Assembly: GCF_024198175.1 (NCBI RefSeq)
Contig: NZ_JAJVKV010000005.1
Location: forward strand, 372,001 to 436,000
Direction: 5' to 3'
DNA: 64,000 nt
Source: Pyxidicoccus xibeiensis
GTDB taxonomy: Bacteria; Myxococcota; Myxococcia; Myxococcales; Myxococcaceae
Part shown: piece after piece, positions 22,906 through 35,073 of the stretch
Layout: every line of letters starts with the position of its first letter
How positions within the stretch are numbered: the first letter of the stretch is position 1
Notes under the pieces: generated by a model
What the model was told of the DNA's origin: nothing
Databases searched by the model: none
Seen by the model: the letters and a program-made list of their open reading frames with translations, nothing else
Position numbers and translations under genes: made by a program

Positions 22906-25900
22906 TTGCCAGCCGTGCAATCTACCGCCGACATCCGAGACGCTCTCCCTCCTCAGGACACCGTGTGGCTCCGGGCCCTGAAGGCTGAAGTCCAACCCAC
23001 GACCTTCAAGAAGGGGCGGGAGGTGGCCGAGTCGCGCCGCGTCTTCGGCCTCCAACGCGAAGGCAACCGCATCAGCGCCCAGGTCGCCGGCTCTACCGGC
23101 GAGCGTTACCAGGTGGCCCTGGAGCTGGGGGACGGGAAGGCCACGTCCACCTGCACCTGCCAGTCGTGGAACGTCTACGGCCCCCACTGCAAGCACGTGG
23201 TGGCCGCAGCGCTCATCTACGCCGCGCGCTTCCGCCCACCCGCCCCACCCCCGCCACGCCCGGAGCCGGTGCCCGCCGCCGCCGAGCCCCCCATGGAGGC
23301 GACCGACGACGAGGTGCCGGTGGAGCCCATGGGCCCCCCCGGCGTCGACCCGGTGAACCTGCCGGCCCTCGCCAAGGTGGAGAGCTGGCTCGGTCTTTCT
23401 TCTCAGCCCGACTACGAATTCTTCTACCGCCTGACGCCCTCCAGCACCGGCAATGGAGGCCGGCACTGGGTGGTGGACGTGCGCCGGCAGGACGCCCAGA
23501 CGAAGGGGCCCATCCACGTCAAGCGCCTCTTGCAGACGGGGGGCCGCATCGCCCCCGCGGACGAGCGCGTCTTCATGATGCTGTCGCGTCATGAGCACCG
23601 CTACGACTCGCGCATCGTCCTGTCCGACGAGGACCTGAGCGAGGCGCTGGAGCAGATGCGCTTCCGCCGCGTCATCTACCGGGGCACGGCGCTCATCAAC
23701 ACCGAAGCCCCCGTGCGCCCGCAGATCCGCCTGGAGTCGCGGCCGGATGGCGCCACCGCGCGCATCGAGCTGCTCTTCCCGGACGGCGTGAGCTACTCCC
23801 TCAAGGACGTCATCATCCTGTCGGGGAAGAAGACCTGGGTCATCCAGGCGCAGAACCTCCACGCAGTGGAGCCGGACTTCCCGCCCCGGCTGCTGCGCAA
23901 GTGGCTGCTGGAGCCGAGCATGTCCTTCCCGTCCGGGCAACTGGACCGGGTGCTGACCTTCTTCGCCGCGCACCTGCCGCGCTTCCGCATGGCGCTGAAG
24001 GCGGACGACATCGACGTGGACGAGTCGGTGGAGCCGCGCTTCATGCTGACGCTGGAGGGCAACCCGGAGAAGGTGAAGGTGCAGCTCGCCGCGCGCTACG
24101 GGCAGACCACCGTGCCGGTGTCCCCCACGGCCACGCACCTGGGCTACGCCAGCGGCGTGGGCGCGGACAGCCGCAAGCTGTACCGCCGCCGCGAGGACCT
24201 GGAGCGCGCCGCCGGCAAGCTGCTGCTGGACCTGGGGCTGCGCTTCGAGCCGCAGAGCGCCGTCTTCGACGCGGCGAGCGACGTCGCGCTGGAGTTCTGG
24301 GCCCGCGGCCTGGCCTCGCTGCCGGCCGAGTGGGACCGCTTCGGCGTGCAGGCCCCCAAGGTGCGCCTGCGTCCCAAGCTCAAGCCGCGCATCCGCGTGG
24401 GCATGAGCGGCGTGCAGTGGTTCGACCTGGACGCCGAGTTCGTCACCGACGACCAGGCGGTGGACCTGGGCGCGGTGCGCATGTGGCTGGACTCCGGCCG
24501 CAAGTTCGTCCCCCTGAAGGACGGCAGCTTCGCGGAGGCCGACCCCGCCGAAATCAAGCGCGTGGCGGACCTGCTGGAGGAAGCGGGCGCCATGCCGGGC
24601 CGCTCCCGCACGCGGCTGCCGCTGCACCAGGCCGTCGCGTTGGACCTGCTGGCGGACCTGGGCGAGTTCACCGAGGTGGAGGCCAAGGCGCGCCAGGCCA
24701 TGCTGGAGCTGCGCGAGACGGCCGGCGTGCCGAAGGTCGCCGTGCCCGAGGGGCTGCAGGCCACGCTGCGCCACTACCAGGAAGCGGGCCTGTCCTGGCT
24801 CTGGTTCCTGCGCCGCCACGGGCTGTCCGGCATCCTCGCGGACGACATGGGTCTGGGAAAGACCATCCAGTCGCTCAGCCTCATGCAGAAGGTGGCCAAC
24901 GACGAGGGGCGCAAGCCGTCGCTCGTGGTGGCCCCCACCAGCGTGCTCGCCAACTGGGAGCGCGAGGCCGAGCGCTTCACCCCGGGCCTCAAGGTCATGG
25001 TGTGGCACGGCCAGGACCGCAAGGAGCGCGCCGAGGACCTCAAGGGCATGGACCTGGTCCTCACCTCCTATGCGCTCGTCCGCCGGGACTTGGACCAGCT
25101 CTCCGAGGTGGGCTTCCGCTACGTCATCCTCGACGAGGCGCAGAACATCAAGAACGCGGACAGCGCCACCGCGCAGGCGTGCAAGTCGCTGCCCAGCGAG
25201 ACGCGCCTGGCGCTCACCGGTACGCCGCTGGAGAACCGCCTGTCGGAGCTGTGGAGCATCTTCGACTTCCTGATGCCGGGCTTCCTCGGCAGCGCGGACG
25301 GCTTCAGCGACAGGTACGAGCAGCCCATCCAGGTGGCCAACGACGCCACCGCGAAGGACCGGCTGCGCCGCCGTATCCAGCCCTTCATCCTCCGCCGCCT
25401 CAAGACGGAGGTGGCCAAGGACCTGCCGCCCAAGACGGAGAGCGTCGCCTGGTGCGAGATGGAGCCCGGCCAGGCCGCCCTCTACCGCGAGGTGCTGGAC
25501 GAGAGCCGCCGCAAGGTGTCCGAGTCCATCGAGAAGGTCGGCTTCAAGCGCAGCCGCGTGTCCATCCTCGCCGCGCTGATGCGCCTGCGTCAGGTGTGCT
25601 GCGACCCGCGCCTGCTCAAGATGCCGCCCGGCACGCTGCTGCCCTCGAGCGCCAAGCTCGAGCGCTTCATGCAGCTGGTGGACGACCTGGTGGCGGAGGG
25701 CCACCGCGCCCTCGTCTTCAGCCAGTTCACGGAGATGCTGGAGCTGCTGAAGCAGGAGGCGGACAAGAAGGGCCTGCGCTACCTCTACCTGGACGGCCGC
25801 ACCAAGGACCGCATGGGCAAGGTGGACGAGTACAACAACCCGGAAGGGCCACCGCTGTTCTTCATCTCTCTCAAGGCGGGCGGCACCGGCCTCAACCTCA

Positions 25901-26163
25901 CCGCGGCCGACTACGTCATCCACTTCGACCCGTGGTGGAACCCCGCCGTGGAGGACCAGGCCACGGACCGTACGCACCGCATCGGCCAGACGCGCGCCGT
26001 CATCAGCTACAAGCTGATCACCCGCGGCACCGTGGAGGAGAAGATCCTCGCCCTCCAGCGCCGCAAGAGAGACCTCGCCGCCGGCGTGCTGGGTACGGAC
26101 GGTGACGACATCGGCCGCAACCTCACGGAGCAGGACATCCAGGAGCTCTTCACCGAGGTCTGA
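22906..26163 (+). CDS. SWIM zinc-finger SNF2-family helicase/ATPase
   Basis: This 1085-residue protein is close to the bacterial SNF2/RapA-like group that has an N-terminal SWIM finger. The finger is C83-x-C85-x9-C95-x-H97 (CTCQSWNVYGPHCKH). A large middle region (about 110-600) has no motif I can name. Helicase motif I (DDMGLGKTIQ) is near residue 646. Motif II is DEAQNIKN, and LTGTPLENRLSELWSIFDFL follows. The C-terminal lobe has SLKAGGTGLNLTAADYVIHFDPWWNPAVE and QATDRTHRIGQ. It should remodel nucleoprotein complexes using ATP, but a specific partner is unknown. Either TTG 22906 (AGGAG 10 nt before) or GTG 22915 could be the start. Confidence 0.88.
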   Translation: MPAVQSTADIRDALPPQDTVWLRALKAEVQPTTFKKGREVAESRRVFGLQREGNRISAQVAGSTGERYQVALELGDGKATSTCTCQSWNVYGPHCKHVVAAALIYAARFRPPAPPPPRPEPVPAAAEPPMEATDDEVPVEPMGPPGVDPVNLPALAKVESWLGLSSQPDYEFFYRLTPSSTGNGGRHWVVDVRRQDAQTKGPIHVKRLLQTGGRIAPADERVFMMLSRHEHRYDSRIVLSDEDLSEALEQMRFRRVIYRGTALINTEAPVRPQIRLESRPDGATARIELLFPDGVSYSLKDVIILSGKKTWVIQAQNLHAVEPDFPPRLLRKWLLEPSMSFPSGQLDRVLTFFAAHLPRFRMALKADDIDVDESVEPRFMLTLEGNPEKVKVQLAARYGQTTVPVSPTATHLGYASGVGADSRKLYRRREDLERAAGKLLLDLGLRFEPQSAVFDAASDVALEFWARGLASLPAEWDRFGVQAPKVRLRPKLKPRIRVGMSGVQWFDLDAEFVTDDQAVDLGAVRMWLDSGRKFVPLKDGSFAEADPAEIKRVADLLEEAGAMPGRSRTRLPLHQAVALDLLADLGEFTEVEAKARQAMLELRETAGVPKVAVPEGLQATLRHYQEAGLSWLWFLRRHGLSGILADDMGLGKTIQSLSLMQKVANDEGRKPSLVVAPTSVLANWEREAERFTPGLKVMVWHGQDRKERAEDLKGMDLVLTSYALVRRDLDQLSEVGFRYVILDEAQNIKNADSATAQACKSLPSETRLALTGTPLENRLSELWSIFDFLMPGFLGSADGFSDRYEQPIQVANDATAKDRLRRRIQPFILRRLKTEVAKDLPPKTESVAWCEMEPGQAALYREVLDESRRKVSESIEKVGFKRSRVSILAALMRLRQVCCDPRLLKMPPGTLLPSSAKLERFMQLVDDLVAEGHRALVFSQFTEMLELLKQEADKKGLRYLYLDGRTKDRMGKVDEYNNPEGPPLFFISLKAGGTGLNLTAADYVIHFDPWWNPAVEDQATDRTHRIGQTRAVISYKLITRGTVEEKILALQRRKRDLAAGVLGTDGDDIGRNLTEQDIQELFTEV

Positions 26164-26179
26164 GAAGAGGCGAGTGGTT

Positions 26180-26198
26180 GGGGCTCCGACAGAGCCCC
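26180..26198 (+). terminator. Intrinsic terminator after the SNF2 gene
   Basis: GGGGCTC (26180-26186) pairs perfectly with GAGCCCC (26192-26198) around the loop CGACA. TCTCCC follows, a weak pyrimidine tract. It separates the helicase gene from the recN promoter. Confidence 0.6.
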
Positions 26199-26258
26199 TC
26201 TCCCACCCGCCCGCCATCCGTGCGCACGACCGGAACGCCTGTGCAGTGTCAGAGAGAC

Positions 26259-26275
26259 CTGTTAGGGTGTTCAGG
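26259..26275 (+). promoter_or_regulatory. LexA-box-like element upstream of recN
   Basis: CTGTTAGGGTGTTCAGG fits the M. xanthus LexA site CTRHAMRYBYGTTCAGS, as I recall it, at 15 of 17 positions. It lies 36 bp before the preferred recN start (26311), where LexA control of a DNA-repair gene would be expected. Confidence 0.55.
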
Positions 26276-26310
26276 TACCAGTGCCGTCGTACGGACTACG
26301 GAGGGCGCGC

Positions 26311-28062
26311 GTGCTGCTGGGTCTGCGGATTTCGAACGTGGCGGTGATCGAGGAGGTGGAGGTGGCGTTCGGAGCCGGCCTCACCGTCCTCACGGGTGAG
26401 ACAGGTGCGGGCAAGTCCATCCTCGTGGATGCACTGGGCCTTTTGCTCGGCGGGCGGGCCGACGCGGACGTCATCCGCGCCGGCTGTGAGGAGGCGTCCG
26501 TCGAGGGCGTCTTCGCACGCACCCCTGCCCTGGGCGGCCGCCTGGAGGAGCTGGGGCTGCCGGACCTCGGAGAGGAGGTGCTGGTGCGCCGGGTGCTCGG
26601 CAGGACGGGCCGGGGAAAGGTGTACGTCAACGGCGCCCTGGTGACGGTGGGCGTGCTGTCGAAGCTCACGCGCGGCGCGGTGGACATCGCCGGGCAGCAC
26701 GAGCACGTCAGCCTGTTCGACTCGGGGCTGCACCGCGTCCTGCTCGACAGGTACGGCGCCCTGGACGAGGCGCTGGCCGCGTACTTCGGTGAGTACACGG
26801 CGCTGCGCGAGGTGGACGCGCGCATGCACGCGCTCGGGGGCGACGAGGCGAAGGTGCGCGAGCGCGCCGAGTTCCTGCGCTTCCAGTTGGACGAAATCAC
26901 GCGGCTGGAGCCCGAGGCCGGCGAGGACGTGCGGCTGGACGCGGAGCGCAAGCGGCTGGGCAGCGCGGAGAAGCTCAAGCGCGGCGCGTCCGAGGCCGAG
27001 CTGCTGGTGGCCGGTGAGGAGCAGTCCGCCGTGGAGACGGTGGGCCGCGCGCTGGGGCTGGTGCATGACGCGGTGAAGTTCGACGCGTCGCTGGCGCCGG
27101 TGGCCCAGTCGCTGAGCACCGCCCTGTCCGAGCTGGAGGAGGCGCAGCGCCGGCTCAACCGCTACGTGGAGGGGCTGGAGTCCGACCCGTCGCGGCTGGC
27201 GGACGTGGAGGAGCGGCTGGACGCGCTCAAGCGCCTGTGCCGCAAGCACGGCGTCACCCTGGACGGGGTGCTGAAGAAGCGCGGCGAGCTCGAGACCGAG
27301 CTGGGCACGCTGGAGAACCGCCAGGAGATTCTGGAGGAGCTGGCCCAGGAGCGGCGCCGGGTGGAGGAGCGGGCGCGCAAGGCGGCCGCGGCGCTGTCGC
27401 GCAAGCGCACGGCGAGCGCGGTGGAGTTCTCCGCCCAGGTGCGCGACGGCCTGGCGCACCTGGCCATGGGCAAGGCGGCCTTCGACGTGCGGGTGACTCC
27501 GGGCGAGACGCTGCGGCCGGACGGCGCGGACGAGGTGGAGTTCTTCTTCAGCGCCAACCCCGGCGAGCCGGCGCGTCCGCTGGCCAAGGTGGCCTCCGGT
27601 GGCGAGGCGAGCCGGCTGCTGCTGGCCCTCAAGCGTGCCCTGGCGGACAGTGACGGCTGCGGCTCGTACATCCTGGACGAGGCCGACGCGGGCGTCAGCG
27701 GCGCCATCGCCGACGTGGTGGGGCGGATGATCAAGGAGGTGAGCAGCCACCGTCAGGTGCTCTGCATCACCCACCTGCCCCAGGTGGCGGCCTACGCGGA
27801 CGCCCACCTGCTCATCCGCAAGGGCCTCAAGGCCGAGCGCACCGTGTCCGAGGTGGTGGTGCTGGAGGCCGGGACGGAGCGCACCCGCGAGCTGGCGCGG
27901 ATGATGTCGGGCGTCGAAGTCACCCGGGAGGCCCTGGGCGCTGCCGAAGCCCTGGTGCGCTCGGCAAACCGCTCGCTGACCACGCCCCCGCCGCCGCCGA
28001 GGGCCCGCCGGGAAACCGGCCCGGAGGGGGGCTCCCGGGGGCGTCTCCGACGCACTGCGTAG
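26311..28062 (+). CDS. recN: DNA repair protein RecN
   Basis: This 583-residue SMC-like ATPase takes part in double-strand-break repair. The N-terminal head begins LRISNVAVIEEVEVAFG, with Walker A GETGAGKS near residue 31. A long coiled coil occupies about 150-390. The C-terminal head has the signature ASGGEASRLLLALKRAL, Walker B SYILDEADAGVSG, and the H-loop region VLCITHLPQVAAYAD. The start at GTG 26311 follows GGAGGG (26300-26305), which is better than GTG 26281. The last ~30 residues form a Pro/Arg/Gly-rich tail outside the usual fold. A LexA-like box precedes it. Confidence 0.95.
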   Translation: MLLGLRISNVAVIEEVEVAFGAGLTVLTGETGAGKSILVDALGLLLGGRADADVIRAGCEEASVEGVFARTPALGGRLEELGLPDLGEEVLVRRVLGRTGRGKVYVNGALVTVGVLSKLTRGAVDIAGQHEHVSLFDSGLHRVLLDRYGALDEALAAYFGEYTALREVDARMHALGGDEAKVRERAEFLRFQLDEITRLEPEAGEDVRLDAERKRLGSAEKLKRGASEAELLVAGEEQSAVETVGRALGLVHDAVKFDASLAPVAQSLSTALSELEEAQRRLNRYVEGLESDPSRLADVEERLDALKRLCRKHGVTLDGVLKKRGELETELGTLENRQEILEELAQERRRVEERARKAAAALSRKRTASAVEFSAQVRDGLAHLAMGKAAFDVRVTPGETLRPDGADEVEFFFSANPGEPARPLAKVASGGEASRLLLALKRALADSDGCGSYILDEADAGVSGAIADVVGRMIKEVSSHRQVLCITHLPQVAAYADAHLLIRKGLKAERTVSEVVVLEAGTERTRELARMMSGVEVTREALGAAEALVRSANRSLTTPPPPPRARRETGPEGGSRGRLRRTA

Positions 28063-28072
28063 GGACTGATGT

Positions 28073-28100
28073 GGGGCAAGCGCATTCGCGTCCTTGCCCC
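28073..28100 (+). terminator. Hairpin terminator after recN
   Basis: GGGGCAAG (28073-28080) pairs perfectly with CTTGCCCC (28093-28100) around a 12-nt loop. It covers an in-frame TTG at 28094, which makes GTG 28130 the better start for the phosphatase. Confidence 0.6.
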
Positions 28101-28129
28101 ATCCCTGGGCCTCACATAGCATCCCCTCT

Positions 28130-28927
28130 GTGTCCAGCACCGCAGGGCAGACCGCGGCCTCCCGCCTCAAAATTGTCTCCGCCGGCCTGACGGACGTCGG
28201 GCGCAAGCGCAATCACAATGAGGACAGCTTCCTCATTGATGACGAGCTGCAGCTCTATGTCGTCGCGGACGGAATGGGCGGCCACGCGGGCGGTGGCACC
28301 GCGTCGCGCATCGCCGTGGAGACCATCGACAAGGAGATGCGCAGAGCGCGGGAGGGGAAGGACAACCCCTTCCTCTCCGTGCCCAACCTCCAGGATTCGC
28401 CCCTCCCCGAGTCCCTGCGCACCGCCGTGGAGAAGGCCTGTCTGGCCATCTTCACCGCCGCGCAGGAGGACGCGCGGCTGTCGGGCATGGGGACCACCGT
28501 CATCTCCCTGGTGGTCCGCGACGAGCACGCCTTCTTCGCCCACGTGGGCGACAGCCGGGCGTACCTCATCCGCGGCGACCTCATCCAGCAGATCTCCGAG
28601 GACCACTCCCTGGTCAACGAGCAGATCAAGGCCGGGATGATTACCCCCGAGGAGGCCAAGCACTCCCGCTACAAGAACATCATCACCCGCTCCGTCGGCT
28701 TCGAGGAGGAGGTGCAGGTGGACGTGATGGGGCTGGTGTCCGAGCCCGGTGACGTCTTCCTCCTCTGCTCGGACGGCCTCGCCAACATGCTCGAGGACCG
28801 GGAAATCCACGACGTGGTGTCCAAGGCGCGCAGTCTGGACGAGGTGCCCAAGCGCCTCGTCGACTTCGCCAACGAGCGGGGAGGGGACGACAACATCACC
28901 GTCATCGTGGTGGGCGTCGAAGCCTGA
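28130..28927 (+). CDS. PP2C-family Ser/Thr protein phosphatase
   Basis: This 265-residue soluble phosphatase has every PP2C motif. They are TDVGRKRNHNEDSFL, VADGMGGHAGGG (metal-binding Asp and Gly), GMGTTVISLVV, FAHVGDSRAYLIR, LCSDGLANML, and GGDDNITVIVV. It removes phosphate from Ser/Thr residues, probably opposing the Hanks-type kinases that are abundant in myxobacteria. No kinase gene adjoins it. GTG 28130 was chosen because the alternative TTG lies in the recN terminator hairpin. The leader between recN and this gene is short, so some read-through is possible. Confidence 0.92.
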   Translation: MSSTAGQTAASRLKIVSAGLTDVGRKRNHNEDSFLIDDELQLYVVADGMGGHAGGGTASRIAVETIDKEMRRAREGKDNPFLSVPNLQDSPLPESLRTAVEKACLAIFTAAQEDARLSGMGTTVISLVVRDEHAFFAHVGDSRAYLIRGDLIQQISEDHSLVNEQIKAGMITPEEAKHSRYKNIITRSVGFEEEVQVDVMGLVSEPGDVFLLCSDGLANMLEDREIHDVVSKARSLDEVPKRLVDFANERGGDDNITVIVVGVEA

Positions 28928-29146
28928 GTCCGGGCTGACTCCAAGTGGCCACAGACTCGCCCATCGGGTCTGTTGACCTTGACACTCTTGGAATGCGAAT
29001 GGTAGCTGCCCCAACGTTTCCAGTAACGGCGAAACGCCTCTGGGAGACGGAGTGGGGGGGTGGAGTGGCGGGGGGAGGTGTTGCGCGAGAGCAAGCGACT
29101 TAGCTTGTCGCGCCAGAAGTCCCACGCAAAGCAGGGGAGCGGTCCC

Positions 29147-30064
29147 GTGGCGAAAAAGTCCTTCACACTGATGGTGATCCCGGATCATGACGCTCCGGTG
29201 AAGCGGTACACCATCCAGCGGTCCTTCCTCATGCAGGTGGGGATGGGGCTGATGTTGGTGGTGGGACTGTCGGCGGGTGCGAGCATCCACTACTTCCAGG
29301 TGGCGGCGGACGCCTCGGAGAACCGCATCCTCCGTGAGGAGAACCTCACGCTGCGCTCGCAGCTCAAGTCGGTGCGCGAGCGCATCGAGCACATCGGCTC
29401 CACGCTGGACAGGGTGGAGCGGTTCGACCAGAAGCTGCGCGCGGTGACGCTGCTGTCGGACCCGCAGCGCAACCTGGCCATGGGCCCCACGGAGCCCGAG
29501 GCGGGCACCACGGCGCCGACGACGGCCACCCAGTTCACCCAGCTCACCACCACGGAGACGCCCAAGGCGCTGCTGGGCCGGCTGGACAGGCTGAGCGCGG
29601 AGGCCACCCGTCAGGAGCAGAGCCTCCAGGAGCTGCAGGCGTACTTCCAGGACCAGAAGTCGCTCTTGGCCTCCACGCCGTCCGTCTGGCCCGCGCGCGG
29701 CTGGGTGACGAGCGACTTCGGCTCGCGGTTGGATCCGTACACCGCCGACCGCGTCATGCACGCCGGCATCGACATCGCGGCGCCGCACGGGAAGGAAATC
29801 TACTCCCCGTCGGACGGCACGGTGGTGTTCGCGGGGCTCGAGGGCGGCTACGGCAACGTGCTCGTCATCGACCACGGCTACGGCATCAAGACGCGCTACG
29901 GCCACCTGGCGAAGATGCTGGTGAAGGCCGGCGACAAGGTGAAGCGCGGCGCGCTCATCGCCGCCGTCGGCAACACCGGCCGCTCCACCGGCCCGCACCT
30001 CCACTATGAGGTCCGCGTCAACGGGATTCCCCAGAACCCGCGCAAGTTCATCCTCGAGGAGTAG
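29147..30064 (+). CDS. M23-family peptidoglycan endopeptidase with N-terminal membrane anchor
   Basis: This 305-residue protein has a short cytoplasmic start (AKKSFTLMVIPDHDAPVKRY), a membrane helix (about 29-50) and a coiled coil (about 60-100). A Thr/Pro-rich linker precedes a periplasmic LytM domain. The zinc sites are MHAGIDIAAPHG (HxxxD) and HLHYEVRVNG (HxH), so it should be catalytically active. It may cut cell-wall cross-links or regulate amidases. GTG 29147 follows GGGGAG. The 219-bp region upstream has TTGACA at 28979-28984 with a poor -10 (TAGCTG at 29003) and a small hairpin at 29015-29036, so a promoter there is possible but weakly supported. Confidence 0.9.
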   Translation: MAKKSFTLMVIPDHDAPVKRYTIQRSFLMQVGMGLMLVVGLSAGASIHYFQVAADASENRILREENLTLRSQLKSVRERIEHIGSTLDRVERFDQKLRAVTLLSDPQRNLAMGPTEPEAGTTAPTTATQFTQLTTTETPKALLGRLDRLSAEATRQEQSLQELQAYFQDQKSLLASTPSVWPARGWVTSDFGSRLDPYTADRVMHAGIDIAAPHGKEIYSPSDGTVVFAGLEGGYGNVLVIDHGYGIKTRYGHLAKMLVKAGDKVKRGALIAAVGNTGRSTGPHLHYEVRVNGIPQNPRKFILEE

Positions 30065-30109
30065 CCTCCTCTCGCGGCCTTCTTTCCGCGCCTGCCCCCG
30101 GAGTCCTCT

Positions 30110-30814
30110 TCAGGGCGTGGCGGGCGCGGGGACGAAGCCATCCAGGCGCAGGCGGCGGCGCTGCAGCCCGCTGGAGCGCCCGGTTCGCACCATGACGTGG
30201 GTGCGCTCCAGCTCCGCCCACACCAGCGGCCCCAGCACCTGCCAGTGCGAGGGCGCATCCACCGTCAGCTCCAGCAGGCTCACCGTCCACGCCGGCACGT
30301 CCGCGTCGGGCGTGCCCTCGGGCAGCACGCGGCGCACGTCGCGGGCCAGGCGCTCCTGCGTGGGGACGTCCAGGTCCTCGCGCACGGTGAGCTGCGAGGT
30401 GGGCACCAGCAGCGCGGCGAAGGCGTCCGGGTGCACGCGCAGCACCTTCGCGCCGGGGTACTGCGCGGCGAGGGACTCCGCGGTCGCGCGCAGCACCGCG
30501 TCCCCGGTGGCGAAGCCGAAGCGCGCGTTGACGTGAATCATGCCCTGCACGTCGGCGATGACGGCCCCCACGCGCCACCCGTCGTGGTGCGCGTGCGTGG
30601 ACAAGTCGTACTCCTCCTTCAGGAGGCTGCCCTGGGTGAGGGCGGGCACCTGGAGGGCGCCCGTCTTCGCGTCCGGGTGGCCCCGGCGGGCCTGCTCCGC
30701 CTGGAGGAGCAGCTCCACCGCGGCCTGCACGGGCGCGTCCCGGTGGCGCTGGAGCACCCACGGGTTCAGGGCGATGAGGGCGGTGGCGGTGGCGTCGTCG
30801 AGGGGGTAGGGCAT
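30110..30814 (-). CDS. Degenerate GGDEF-domain protein
   Basis: This 234-residue soluble protein has the layout of a GGDEF domain. VIADVQGMIHVNARFGFATGDAVLRATAESLAA matches the DxDxFKxxND..GHxxGDxxL region in outline. The active-site loop, however, reads RVHPDAFAALLVP, with HPDAF in place of GGDEF, so cyclase activity is not expected. No I-site RxxD is evident. It may be a nucleotide-binding or protein-interaction module. It converges on the M23 gene over a 45-bp gap and lies 43 bp downstream of the rRNA methyltransferase gene on the same strand. The assignment rests on pattern, not on a search. Confidence 0.6.
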   Translation of the reverse strand: MPYPLDDATATALIALNPWVLQRHRDAPVQAAVELLLQAEQARRGHPDAKTGALQVPALTQGSLLKEEYDLSTHAHHDGWRVGAVIADVQGMIHVNARFGFATGDAVLRATAESLAAQYPGAKVLRVHPDAFAALLVPTSQLTVREDLDVPTQERLARDVRRVLPEGTPDADVPAWTVSLLELTVDAPSHWQVLGPLVWAELERTHVMVRTGRSSGLQRRRLRLDGFVPAPATP

Positions 30815-30857
30815 CGCGCCCCTTGTGTAGCGCGTCCCGGGCCCCCGCGCAGGCGCT

Positions 30858-32066
30858 TCACTTCATGCGGTGGGCCGTCACCGTCACCTCGTCCCGGTCA
30901 TGGTAGAGCTGGCGGACGGTGAGGCCCTCCCAGCCTCCCTCCGCCGTCAGGGTGTGGCGCACGCGCAGCAGGACGGGGTTCTTGTCCTTCATCGGCAGCT
31001 TGATGTTGGCCACCAGGTGGCGCGCCCAGTTCTTGCGGCCCCACTTCGCCAGCAGCTGCGCCACCTCCAGGGGCCGCCAGGCCATGTCGCAGAAGAGCCA
31101 GTCCACCGGCTCGTCGGGCGCGTAGGCGAAGGCGCTCTGCTGCACGTGCTGGACGCGCCGGTTGGCGGCCAGCTCCGGCATCAGCTTCGCCGGGTCCACC
31201 GCCACCACCCGCGCGCCGCGCGCCACCAGTCGCTGCGTCCACCCGCCGGGCGCCGCGCCCAGGTCCACGCAGACGTCCCCGCGCCCGGGCTCGAAGGCCA
31301 GCCCGTCGAGCGCCTCCTCCAGCTTCATGGCCGCGCGCGAGGGGGACTCTCCGGCGCGCTTCATGCGCCGCCGTCCGCCCGCCGCCAGGGACAGCGCCTC
31401 GCGCGCGTGCACCGCGCCCACCACCGTCACCCCGTCCGGCGCCACGCACAGGCCCACCACCAGGGCGCCCGACTCGCGCGCCCGCTGCGCGTCCTCCACC
31501 AGCCGCTCCGAGGGGAGCCGGGCGTGCACCGCCGCCTCCAGCGCCTCCGCGGGCGCCGTCAGCGCGTTGCCGCGCGGCGTGTCCGGCGTGAAGGCCTGCA
31601 CCACCCAGGGCGAGCGGCCGGGCAGGGCGAGCACGGCCTTCGCCGCGGCCTCCGCCACCTCGTCCGGCGTGCGTCCCGCCAGCGTCACGGCCACGCGGTA
31701 GCCGGCGCGCGCGAAGGCGGGGGTGAGGCCGGTGACGGCCTCGCTCTCCACCAGGGCCTCGCCGAGCAGGCGGGGGTGCGCGCCCGCCCACTCCAGCTCC
31801 TCGTAGAGGTGCGACTCGAAGCCCGCACGGCAGGTCCACAGCCAGTGCCCTGGACGCGCGGCCAGCGTCTGCGAGGGCATGGGCGGCACCTTCGCCCGGG
31901 CGGGAGCCCGGGGACTGGGGGCGGGAGGCGCGGCCCGGGAAGGCTGCTTGCCCGCCGGGGCAGGGCCCGGGCGACCGCCGGGGGCCTGGGGGCGGGCAGG
32001 GCGGCGGGGCGCGTTTCGGGGAGAAGGGGCGCCCGGCCTGCGGCGTTGATTTCGCGTAGGGGACAT
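30858..32066 (-). CDS. rlmM: RlmM-like 23S rRNA 2'-O-ribose methyltransferase
   Basis: This 402-residue protein from ATG 32066 has a Pro/Arg/Ala-rich, basic first ~60 residues that look disordered. A THUMP-like region follows, then an FtsJ-type Rossmann domain. Motifs are CVDLGAAPGGWTQRLVARGARVV and VDWLFCDMAWRPLEVAQLLAKWG. NIKLPMKDKNPVLL carries the catalytic Lys. These match RlmM, which modifies C2498 of 23S rRNA in E. coli. An internal ATG at 31880, preceded by GAAGG, would give a 340-residue form without the tail, nearer the usual size. It is divergent from secA. Confidence 0.8.
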   Translation of the reverse strand: MSPTRNQRRRPGAPSPRNAPRRPARPQAPGGRPGPAPAGKQPSRAAPPAPSPRAPARAKVPPMPSQTLAARPGHWLWTCRAGFESHLYEELEWAGAHPRLLGEALVESEAVTGLTPAFARAGYRVAVTLAGRTPDEVAEAAAKAVLALPGRSPWVVQAFTPDTPRGNALTAPAEALEAAVHARLPSERLVEDAQRARESGALVVGLCVAPDGVTVVGAVHAREALSLAAGGRRRMKRAGESPSRAAMKLEEALDGLAFEPGRGDVCVDLGAAPGGWTQRLVARGARVVAVDPAKLMPELAANRRVQHVQQSAFAYAPDEPVDWLFCDMAWRPLEVAQLLAKWGRKNWARHLVANIKLPMKDKNPVLLRVRHTLTAEGGWEGLTVRQLYHDRDEVTVTAHRMK

Positions 32067-32238
32067 TGCGTGTGCTCGGTTCCGCTTTACTCTGAGCCGC
32101 TGCGTGGTGAGCGACCGTCCGAGTGGAAGTTTCGGAGGCCGCGCGTGGTTTCCAACCGTTTCTCCCTTACATCTCCTGGGATTTCCCTTCACTCGCCGCC
32201 GTCCTTCGAGGATTCTCCGGCGCGAGAGAGCCGACCGA

Positions 32239-35073
<2,835 letters not shown>

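Noticed and set aside
22783..26217. A 1144-codon minus-strand open frame opposite the SNF2 gene
   Set aside because: Low-complexity translation rich in Arg, Gln, His and Leu. The plus strand has all helicase motifs in order.
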